Below, piece after piece: positions 1 through 6,073 of a stretch of DNA of 25,180 nucleotides. Source of the stretch: CAYZBF01 sp964476585 (lineage in GTDB: Bacteria > Hydrothermota > UBA3072); contig CAYZBF010000026.1 in NCBI GenBank assembly GCA_964476585.1, positions 1-25,180 of the forward strand, read 5' to 3'. Numbering within the stretch: position 1 is the first letter of the stretch; the number at the start of each line of letters is the position of its first letter. Both the position numbers and the translations under genes were made by a program. The notes under the pieces were generated by a model. The model was not told the origin of the DNA. It was given only the letters and a program-made list of their open reading frames with translations, and did not search any database.

Positions 1-268
1 ATTTAATATAATTCCCATTTTTGTTTTTTAAAAGACTATCTACGAGAGGAGCAACGGAAAGGTCTACTTTCCTACAACTAAGGCCATAAAATTCAGAGAT
101 ATATCTAAAATTTATATCTGTGTTAAATAAATTATCACTATTGAATAGCAATAAGCAATCATCAAAACTATCTTGAACATTATAGTTCTTTTCAAGATCA
201 AGTATGTCGGCAGATAAGTAAAGTATCCAAACAAACACTAACATTACTAAAACGAATGCTTTCTTTAT
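1..268 (-). CDS. Partial secreted protein of unknown function, possible AUA start
   Basis: This minus-strand reading frame has no stop from about 268 to the window edge, so the 3' part lies outside. The N-terminus looks like a signal peptide: two lysines, a hydrophobic run (AFVLVMLVFVWILYLSA) and a likely cleavage before DILD. The later residues contain a segment reading EFYGLSCRKVDLSVAPLVDSL, which I do not recognise. The first ATG in frame (244-242) would remove the lysines from the signal peptide. An AUA codon at 268-266 gives a complete signal peptide and lies 5 nt after AAGGGGG (280-274), the same motif and spacing as in front of the yajC ATG. I therefore favour 268, although AUA is a very rare start and a base error is possible. 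The gene is divergent from lysS. Function unknown. Confidence 0.5.
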   Translation of the reverse strand, partial: MKKAFVLVMLVFVWILYLSADILDLEKNYNVQDSFDDCLLLFNSDNLFNTDINFRYISEFYGLSCRKVDLSVAPLVDSLLKNKNGNYIK

Positions 269-318
269 CCTCGCCCCCTTTTTCTTACAGGTAATTTCTA
301 AAAAAATCTATTATTATG

Positions 319-343
319 ATTATAAATCTTTTTTAATTGTCAA
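319..343 (-). promoter_or_regulatory. Weak candidate promoter of the divergent minus-strand gene
   Basis: On the minus strand TTGACA lies at 343-338 and TATAAT at 324-319, but only 13 bp separate them, which is short. The element sits about 50 bp upstream of the proposed start at 268. The rest of 269-523 is AT-rich and shows no gene, clear hairpin or known RNA motif to me. Confidence 0.25.
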
Positions 344-523
344 GCTAATATTGTACTCTGGCTGGAAATATCAAAGTCCATGATAACCACAGAACAGATA
401 TTTAGAGATAAATAGCATCTGAGAATTTGCTATTTACTTAAGTAAGAAACTTTAAAATTTCAAGAATAAATTCATGTATAAATGAAACTCATTCATTAAG
501 TTTGTGCTCGTACCAAACCTCTC

Positions 524-551
524 TTGACAAGAATCTTTACTTACCTATAAT
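524..551 (+). promoter_or_regulatory. lysS promoter, perfect -35/-10 boxes, probably leaderless
   Basis: TTGACA at 524-529 and TATAAT at 546-551 both match the sigma-70 consensus and are separated by 16 bp. Only six bases lie between the -10 box and the lysS ATG at 558. Transcription normally starts about seven bases after the -10 box, so the first transcribed base should be at or next to the A of the start codon. There is no Shine-Dalgarno sequence in front of the ATG, which fits a leaderless mRNA. Confidence 0.8.
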
Positions 552-557
552 TCCTTT

Positions 558-2003
558 ATGGATGAGGAACTTGATCAGGTAGAGTTTAGAAAGAAGAATT
601 TGGAGAAGCTAAAAGAGAAGGGAGTATCCCCTTATCCTTATAAGTTTGACAGAACCCATCTCTCATGTGAGTTAAAAGAAAATTTCCAGTCGCTTAAGGG
701 AAAGGAGGTCTCTGTTGCAGGTAGAATCAAAGCTATCAGGGTCCATGGGAAAAGCACCTTCATGGATCTGCAGGATTCTTCTGACAACATCCAAATATAT
801 CTTAAAGCAGATACTATCCCTTTAGAATACGAACTTATCGATTATCTCAATATAGGGGATTTTCTTGGAGTAAAAGGTGAACTTATAAAGACAAAGATGG
901 GAGAGGTCACAATCTGGGTCAAAGACCTTACCATCCTGTCGAAATCACTGTATCCACTCCCTGAGAAATGGCATGGACTCACTGATAGAGAAGAACGATA
1001 TAGAAAGCGATATCTCGACCTTATAGCAAATGAGGAGACCTTTCGGGTATTTACCACTCGTAGCAAGATCATTCAAACAATAAGGGATTTCTTGAATGAC
1101 CTGAGATTCATTGAGGTGGAAACCCCCATACTCCAAATGGAGTATGGGGGTGGATTTGCAAAACCATTTACAACTCATCAGAAATCTATAAAAAAAGACC
1201 TTTTCCTGCGGATCGCTGATGAACTCTATCTAAAGAGATTGATTATAGGTGGAATGGAAAAGGTCTATGAGATAAGCAAGGATTTCAGGAATGAGGGTCT
1301 TGACAGGCTTCATAATCCAGAATTCACCATGCTTGAACTCTACGAGGCTTACGCTGATTATGAAGATATAATGGAAATAGTCCAGTCACTGTTTAACCTG
1401 CTCCTCGACCGCTTCGTGGGCTCGAGGGTTCTTACCTACCAGGGTGAGGAGTATTCCTTTGAAAAAGGATGGAAGCGTCTCCCCTTCTTTGATGCACTCA
1501 AAAATAAAACAGGAATAGACTTTAAGCTGCTCTCTTTTGATGAGACTCAAAAGGAAGCACTCAAGCGTGATATAAATGTCGAAGGCTTTTACACTAAGGG
1601 TAAGATACTCGACGCAATATTTAAAGAGATAGTAGAACCAACTATTAAAACACCTACCTTCATTATGAATCATCCAAAGGATATTACTCCACTGGCAAAG
1701 GACAAAAGAGATGAGGAAGGAGTGGTAGAACGATTTGAACCTTTTCTATGTGGTATGGAGATAGGTAATGCATACTCAGAGTTAAATGACCCGATCGAAC
1801 AGAGAAAGCGCTTTGAATATCAGGCCGAACTAAGAAAGAAAGGAGACGTAGAAACTGAATCCTTAGATGAGGATTACTTAACTGCGATGTCATACGGTAT
1901 GCCGCCCACAGGGGGATTAGGGCTTGGGATAGATCGTATTGTTATGATTCTTCTGGATAAACCCTCCATCCGGGATGTGATTCTCTTTCCCCTCCTCAGG
2001 TAA
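558..2003 (+). CDS. lysS: Lysine--tRNA ligase, class II
   Basis: Charges tRNA-Lys with lysine in the cytoplasm. The 481-residue protein has the class II LysRS layout: an N-terminal OB-fold tRNA-binding domain (about residues 45-130), then the catalytic domain. Motif 1 surrounds FIEVETPILQ, motif 2 contains FRNEG and HNPEFTMLELYEAYADY, and motif 3 is GLGLGIDRIVMILLD near the C-terminus. Length and C-terminus are normal for bacterial LysRS. The ATG at 558 is set by the promoter immediately upstream and by the usual N-terminal helix (LEKLKEKG). It is first in a unit with queF, whose ATG lies one base after the lysS stop. The coding sequence carries an unusually perfect inverted repeat at 1122-1151, described separately. 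Confidence 0.96.
   Translation: MDEELDQVEFRKKNLEKLKEKGVSPYPYKFDRTHLSCELKENFQSLKGKEVSVAGRIKAIRVHGKSTFMDLQDSSDNIQIYLKADTIPLEYELIDYLNIGDFLGVKGELIKTKMGEVTIWVKDLTILSKSLYPLPEKWHGLTDREERYRKRYLDLIANEETFRVFTTRSKIIQTIRDFLNDLRFIEVETPILQMEYGGGFAKPFTTHQKSIKKDLFLRIADELYLKRLIIGGMEKVYEISKDFRNEGLDRLHNPEFTMLELYEAYADYEDIMEIVQSLFNLLLDRFVGSRVLTYQGEEYSFEKGWKRLPFFDALKNKTGIDFKLLSFDETQKEALKRDINVEGFYTKGKILDAIFKEIVEPTIKTPTFIMNHPKDITPLAKDKRDEEGVVERFEPFLCGMEIGNAYSELNDPIEQRKRFEYQAELRKKGDVETESLDEDYLTAMSYGMPPTGGLGLGIDRIVMILLDKPSIRDVILFPLLR
1122..1151 (+). repeat. Perfect 14-bp inverted repeat inside lysS
   Basis: Arms ACCCCCATACTCCA (1122-1135) and TGGAGTATGGGGGT (1138-1151) are exact reverse complements separated by AA. 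In frame they encode TPILQ-MEYGG, at the place where LysRS proteins usually have a TPMLQ-PIPGG-like segment, so it is a substitution and not an insertion. The transcript could fold into a very stable hairpin early in the gene. Confidence 0.9.
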
Positions 2004-2004
2004 A

Positions 2005-2376
2005 ATGACAGAGGACTTAAAGAAACTCAAAAAACTACGGGATACTTTAGAGGTTCTTCCAAATAATTTTCCAGAGGCAGATTATCCAGTAGAGCTTGAA
2101 ACCTCTGAACTTACTGCTCTCTGCCCATTTACATCACATCCAGATTTTTATACCCTCATTACCTCCTATAAGCCCGATAAACTCATAGTGGAACTTAAGA
2201 GTTTCAAACTATATATTGAAAAATTCAGAAATTTGCATACCACACATGAGACCCTTCTCAATATAATATTCGAGGATTTCAAGTCACTCCTGTCCCCAAA
2301 GTTCTTACGCGTAGAACTACGGGTTAATGTAAGGGGTGGAATAAAGACTACCCTATATCGAGAAGAGGGAGAATAA
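2005..2376 (+). CDS. queF: NADPH-dependent 7-cyano-7-deazaguanine reductase (QueF, short type)
   Basis: Reduces the nitrile of preQ0 to the amine of preQ1 in queuosine biosynthesis. The 123-residue length fits the short, single-domain YkvM-type QueF, a tunnelling-fold enzyme. The catalytic segment ELTALCPFTSHPDFYTLITS supplies the nucleophile Cys40 and the proton donor Asp47. It is followed by the QueF family motif ELKSFKLY (63-70), and by His81 and Glu82, which bind substrate in the family. The ATG lies one base after the lysS stop, so it is cotranscribed and probably translationally coupled. A queuosine-precursor transporter follows directly. Tgt, the enzyme that uses preQ1, is encoded on the other strand near 20 kb. 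Confidence 0.95.
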   Translation: MTEDLKKLKKLRDTLEVLPNNFPEADYPVELETSELTALCPFTSHPDFYTLITSYKPDKLIVELKSFKLYIEKFRNLHTTHETLLNIIFEDFKSLLSPKFLRVELRVNVRGGIKTTLYREEGE

Positions 2377-2377
2377 A

Positions 2378-3061
2378 ATACCCCTTGTCTTTCTCTACTG
2401 GGCTGTAAGTTTAACTTTAGTTACCCTAATAAGTGGATATATTGTCCGTAATCAGCGTGAAGTAGGATTCTCTGTCCTCCTTGCTTTTTATGTAATTTAC
2501 CTTGCCGCATCGCAGATAACAGCAACGAGGATTATTATCTTTGATATAGGATTCTACAAGTTCACCGCACCTGCAGCTGTATTTCTATACCCATTTATTG
2601 CACAGGCGATAGATATGATTAATGAGGCCTACGGCAGGAAAAAGGCCCATCTTGCAATAGGGATTGCATTCGCTACACAAGTCCTTCTAGTTATATTCAT
2701 CCTTCTCGTAAAAAAACTACCCCCTGCTTCTTTCTTCTCGTATGAGGAAGCCTGGCAGGATATATTTTCCCTAGGCATCAGGGTAACAGCTGCTTCCTGG
2801 GTGGCATTCCTCGTATGTCAGAATATAGATGCATATGTATTTTCAAGCCTTAAGAAAAGGTTCGAAAAAAGGGTATTACTCCGAAGTGTAACCTCTGATA
2901 TAGTAGACCTTACTCTCGATAGTCTCATATTCATAACATTCGCCTTCTATGGAAGGATGCCCCTGACTCCTTTAATTATAGGCCAGATTGTAAGTAAGAA
3001 CCTCATTGGCATTCTTGACACCCCCTGGTTCTTGTGGTATAAGAAGATAATCTCTAAATAA
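2378..3061 (+). CDS. yhhQ: Queuosine precursor transporter (YhhQ/VUT family), apparent AUA start
   Basis: An integral membrane protein of the YhhQ (vut_1) family, which takes up preQ0 or preQ1. From 2378 the frame encodes about 227 residues, the usual family length, with roughly six hydrophobic segments. Family-like features include the YPFIAQAIDMINEAYGRKKA segment, the NIDAYVFSSLKK segment and a C-terminal part with LRSVTSDIVDLTLDSLIF. The first ATG, at 2615, would remove the first third of the protein including two membrane segments. The frame is open upstream to 2345 and contains no ATG, GTG or TTG there. The best start is AUA at 2378, six bases after GGAG (2368-2371) and one base after the queF stop. 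A base error or a +1 frameshift out of queF is possible instead. Confidence 0.85.
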   Translation: MPLVFLYWAVSLTLVTLISGYIVRNQREVGFSVLLAFYVIYLAASQITATRIIIFDIGFYKFTAPAAVFLYPFIAQAIDMINEAYGRKKAHLAIGIAFATQVLLVIFILLVKKLPPASFFSYEEAWQDIFSLGIRVTAASWVAFLVCQNIDAYVFSSLKKRFEKRVLLRSVTSDIVDLTLDSLIFITFAFYGRMPLTPLIIGQIVSKNLIGILDTPWFLWYKKIISK

Positions 3062-3089
3062 TCCTGATCCATTACTTTAAAAAATAATA

Positions 3090-3270
3090 GCCACAGAGTC
3101 ACAAAGAGCACAGAGGATAACACAGAGAAAGAAATATGTGTTTAAAAAAGAGGACACAGAGATATTCGCTTCGCTCCAATGAAGATTGCAAAGTGCAAAA
3201 TGAAAAATTTAAAATTATTTCTTTTCCACCCAGCCATTTATTTGACGCAGATTACCACAGATTGGAACTG
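3090..3270. repeat. Cluster of dispersed intergenic repeat words
   Basis: Three word families lie side by side after the transporter gene. CACAGAG-like words fill 3090-3163. A unit combining TTCGCTTCGCTCCAAT with GAAGATTGCAAAGTGCAAAA and an AT-rich tail covers 3164-3220. GACGCAGATTACCACAGATT lies at 3244-3263. Related copies occur in this window near 20912-21010, 23015-23146 and 24674-24900, always between genes. No transposase or reading frame goes with them. Confidence 0.7.
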
Positions 3271-3339
3271 ATAAAAACAATTGCGAGTTAAACATTTCGA
3301 ACGAAGAAAATATTTTCACCGTATTATTTCGCTAAACGT

Positions 3340-3570
3340 GGGACCGACTCCCTGTCGCGATTATCGAGGTTAGAAAACCTCTCCCATATTTTCTAGTGGG
3401 ATTTTCGTATTGGAGGAATACTCATAGGGGCGAACTGAGTTCACCCTCCTGTGGGCGTATTCAATACGCCCCTACAGTTTCGCAAAATATACGCAGAGCA
3501 AGCTCTACTGCTCCAGAAAAATCGAGACCGGAAGGTCTCTCCCATAGTAAAAGATCGAGGCTGGAAGCCT
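3340..3570. repeat. Cluster of short hairpin repeats with covarying stems
   Basis: At least five small hairpins sit here. Three share a frame reading TCGA-stem-GGAA-stem, two of them followed by CTCCCATA. They are GAGGTT/AACCTC (3366-3381), GAGACC/GGTCTC (3524-3539) and AGGCT/AGCCT (3558-3570). A fourth pair of elements is built on TAGGGGCG at 3425 and CGCCCCTA at 3467-3474; the second contains GGGCGTATT/AATACGCCC (3453-3471). A further hairpin is AGAGC/GCTCT (3495-3506). No coding frame covers the cluster. Confidence 0.75.
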
Positions 3571-3631
3571 AACAAATCCTAATTTACAACTACTAATCCA
3601 CGTATTTTACGTATATTTTTCTGCAATGATT

Positions 3632-3660
3632 ATCACTTTGCATTTTTCATTTTGCATTGG
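3632..3660 (-). repeat. Dispersed TGCAAAATG-type repeat, inverted copy
   Basis: The minus strand reads AATGCAAAATGAAAAATGCA followed by AAGTGAT, a close relative of the repeats at 3181-3210, 20912-20947 and 23015-23048. It closes the repeat-rich gap just upstream of the lolC/E promoter. Confidence 0.65.
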
Positions 3661-3675
3661 TAAACCTCTCTCCCC

Positions 3676-3703
3676 TTGCTCTATCATAAAATTATATTAT
3701 ACT
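3676..3703 (+). promoter_or_regulatory. lolC/E promoter, probably leaderless
   Basis: TTGCTC (3676-3681) and TATACT (3698-3703) are separated by 16 bp, and seven bases follow before the GTG start at 3711. The geometry nearly matches the lysS promoter and places the transcription start at the GTG. The bases before the GTG (ttctcct) are pyrimidine-rich, so there is no Shine-Dalgarno site. Confidence 0.65.
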
Positions 3704-3710
3704 TTCTCCT

Positions 3711-4937
3711 GTGAAAAGATTCTTGAATTTTGAGTCGTTCCTTGCCAGGAGATATATCAGGATAAAGAAGGGAGAAGGGTTTCGTTCACTTATAACACTC
3801 TTTTCAGGAATCGGGATTGCCCTGGGCGTTGCAACTCTGCTTGTTGTCCTCTCGGTAATGAATGGAATGCAGACAGACCTAAGAGACAAGATACTTGGAG
3901 CAACCTCGCATGTCAACCTACTAAAATTCCATAATGAATCTGTATATGATTGGGAGTCTTTACTTGATACTCTAAAGGTTGCTGTATCAGAAATAGAAGA
4001 AGGAACACCATATATCTATTCAAAGGGGCTTATCAAACACAATCAATATACAGACGGCATCGTAATAAAAGGGATACATGAGCCTACCGTTTCGCTGGTA
4101 AGCGAACTCCCAGATAATATCGTGCTTGGTTCCTTTGATCTTAAAGGAAAACGTGTCATTCTCGGAAGATATGTGGCGGATCGACTCAGAGCTCATATTG
4201 GTGATACTGTTAATCTTTCATCTCCTTTTGGGGCAACTCCCACATTGTTTGGATTCCTACCATCGTCAGAGAAATTTATTGTCTCAGGTATCTTTGATAT
4301 GGGAATGTATGAATATAATGCTACCCTTGGACTCATATCAATAGAGAATGCCAAAACCCTTTTCAGGATGGATGGGGTGACAGGAATAGAATTTACCATC
4401 AAGGACATCTATCAGGCTCCGGACGTAAGTCTTGAAATAGCAGCAATACTTGGTTATCCCTATCGTGTTACCAACTGGATGCAAACTAATAGTACACTGC
4501 TTCGTGCCCTGAGGATAGAAAAAATAACTATGTTTGTAATTCTAACACTTATTGTAATAGTTGCTGCCTTCAATATTATCAGTTCACTTATACTGATTGT
4601 GATAGGGAAAATAAAGGAGATAGGAATTCTAAAAGCCATAGGTACAACATCTCACTCTATCATGAAGACTTTCCTTATAGATGGTCTCATAGTAGGGGGA
4701 ACAGGAACTATAGCAGGTGTATTAATTGCATATGTACTATGCTGGTTGTTGGGTAAGTATCATTTCGTCAACCTTCCTTCAGATGTCTATTTCCTGGATA
4801 AACTCCCCGTGCTTATGCAGTGGCAGGACTTCCTTGTGGTATCTATCTCTGCTTTAGCACTATCTATTCTTGCTGCTTTCTATCCAGCCAAGAAAGCCTC
4901 TTCCCTTGACCCTGTGGAGGCTATCAGAAATGAATAA
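3711..4937 (+). CDS. lolC: Lipoprotein-releasing ABC transporter permease (LolC/LolE type)
   Basis: Inner-membrane permease of the Lol system, which releases outer-membrane lipoproteins from the inner membrane with the ATPase LolD. The 408-residue protein has the MacB/FtsX layout. The N-terminus is FESFLARRYIR with a first membrane helix at about 25-50 ending in SVMNGM. A large periplasmic domain spans roughly 55-265. Three C-terminal helices follow, with IKEIGILKAIGT after the first of them and FYPAKKASSLDPVEAIRNE at the end. The GTG start gives the family N-terminus without extra residues. The stop overlaps lolD by eight bases. Only one permease gene is present, so it may act as a homodimer (LolF-like), or a partner may be encoded elsewhere. 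Confidence 0.9.
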   Translation: MKRFLNFESFLARRYIRIKKGEGFRSLITLFSGIGIALGVATLLVVLSVMNGMQTDLRDKILGATSHVNLLKFHNESVYDWESLLDTLKVAVSEIEEGTPYIYSKGLIKHNQYTDGIVIKGIHEPTVSLVSELPDNIVLGSFDLKGKRVILGRYVADRLRAHIGDTVNLSSPFGATPTLFGFLPSSEKFIVSGIFDMGMYEYNATLGLISIENAKTLFRMDGVTGIEFTIKDIYQAPDVSLEIAAILGYPYRVTNWMQTNSTLLRALRIEKITMFVILTLIVIVAAFNIISSLILIVIGKIKEIGILKAIGTTSHSIMKTFLIDGLIVGGTGTIAGVLIAYVLCWLLGKYHFVNLPSDVYFLDKLPVLMQWQDFLVVSISALALSILAAFYPAKKASSLDPVEAIRNE

Positions 4938-5616
4938 TATACTCACGGCTACGGATATACATAAAAGTTTTTACTCGGGTGACGAGGAGATAAGGGTTCT
5001 TCAGGGCATTGATATACAAGTCAAGAAAGAAGATTTTATTTCGATAAATGGACCATCAGGGTCTGGTAAAAGCACCTTGCTTCATATCTTAGGAGGCCTG
5101 CAACATCCGGATAAAGGGGAAGTTGTTCTTGACGAGGAATTACTATATTCTCATTCTGATATAGAACTGGCGAGAATACGGAACGAGCAGATTGGATTCA
5201 TATTTCAGTTCCATTACCTTCTCTCTGATTTTACAGTCCTCGAAAATATAATGATTCCACTACTAATAAAAGGATCGCATAGGAGCAAAGCAGAGAGGAA
5301 AGCAAGAGAACTCCTTTCAATAGTTGATCTCGAAAATAGAGCATATCACAAACCCCGAACACTCTCTGGAGGAGAAAGACAGAGGGTTGCAGTCCTTCGC
5401 GCAATTATCAACCAGCCACCTCTACTCCTCGCAGATGAACCTACAGGAGATCTTGACTGGGAACATGCTAATACTATCCTCAAGATGTTAATGGATCTCC
5501 ACAAAGAGCGGGGAATGACTATAATATTAGTAACCCACAACAAAAGGGTTGCAAAAATAGCAAAAAAGACATATAATCTTATTAAAGGGAAACTGGAGAA
5601 TAAAAATGAAGTGTGA
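4930..5616 (+). CDS. lolD: Lipoprotein-releasing system ATP-binding protein LolD
   Basis: ATPase of the Lol exporter, 228 residues. Visible motifs are Walker A GPSGSGKST (41-49), the Q-loop region FQFHYLLSDFTVLENIM, which is typical of LolD, the signature LSGGERQRVAV (144-154), Walker B LLLADEPTGDLD (164-175) and the switch histidine in LVTHN. The reading frame stays open for 60 bases upstream inside lolC/E. The ATG at 4930 was chosen because it gives the usual LolD N-terminus (ILTATDIHKSF). It overlaps lolC/E by eight bases and mcsA by eleven, so the export genes and the protein quality-control genes share one transcript. Confidence 0.93.
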   Translation: MNNILTATDIHKSFYSGDEEIRVLQGIDIQVKKEDFISINGPSGSGKSTLLHILGGLQHPDKGEVVLDEELLYSHSDIELARIRNEQIGFIFQFHYLLSDFTVLENIMIPLLIKGSHRSKAERKARELLSIVDLENRAYHKPRTLSGGERQRVAVLRAIINQPPLLLADEPTGDLDWEHANTILKMLMDLHKERGMTIILVTHNKRVAKIAKKTYNLIKGKLENKNEV

Positions 5617-6073
5617 TCTATGTGGTAAGAATGAGGCTAAATATAAGTACTATGAAGTAGATTCTGAGGGTATAAGGGAATTGCACATCTGTAACGAGTG
5701 TGCAAAGAAGAAAGGAATTACCTTTTCATCAAGAGTGCAACAATCAAAAGAAGAAAATATTAAATGCCTGAATTGTGGACTGAGTTTCAGGGAATTTAAA
5801 AAAACCAGTCTATTGGGATGCCCAGAATGCTACTCAAATTTCCAATCAAAATTAGATGTAATCCTCATGCAGATTCATCCAGGAACTACTCATAAAGGGA
5901 AAACCCCGGTAAAGGATGTCCGATTGCTATCGATGAAAAAGGAGATCAAAGAATTACAGAAGAGATTAGAGGATTACGTAAAAAATGAAAAGTTCGAAGA
6001 GGCGGTTCGCATAAGGGATACGATAGAAAAATGCCAAGCGGAACTTAAGAGTATCAGGGGGCGAAATGATTGA
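5606..6073 (+). CDS. mcsA: McsA-like zinc-finger protein with UVR motif
   Basis: The 155-residue protein matches McsA, the activator of the protein-arginine kinase McsB in Firmicutes. Four CXXC pairs are visible, at C3/C6, C29/C32, C54/C57 and C72/C75, forming two zinc-binding units. A basic linker follows, then a C-terminal UVR motif (about 115-150, VKNEKFEEAVRIRDTIEKCQ) of the type that binds partners in UvrB and ClpC. It overlaps lolD at its start and the mcsB-like gene by eight bases at its end. Its partner here seems to lack kinase residues, so McsA may act as an adaptor for ClpC or hold McsB in a complex instead of activating a kinase. Confidence 0.9.
   Translation: MKCDLCGKNEAKYKYYEVDSEGIRELHICNECAKKKGITFSSRVQQSKEENIKCLNCGLSFREFKKTSLLGCPECYSNFQSKLDVILMQIHPGTTHKGKTPVKDVRLLSMKKEIKELQKRLEDYVKNEKFEEAVRIRDTIEKCQAELKSIRGRND

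Noticed and set aside
2345..2380. A preQ1 riboswitch controlling queF or the transporter
   Set aside because: queF starts one base after lysS and the transporter one base after queF, leaving no room for an aptamer.
2615..3061. A short, N-terminally truncated transporter pseudogene
   Set aside because: The missing N-terminal part is present in the same frame immediately upstream (2378-2614) and has family-like membrane segments, so the gene is complete and only the start codon is unusual.
3090..3710. A CRISPR array in the repeat-rich gap
   Set aside because: The repeats differ in length and orientation, are not regularly spaced, and no cas gene is nearby.
3090..3710. An insertion sequence remnant
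   Set aside because: No transposase-like frame, terminal inverted repeats or target duplication could be found; the elements are short hairpins and words.
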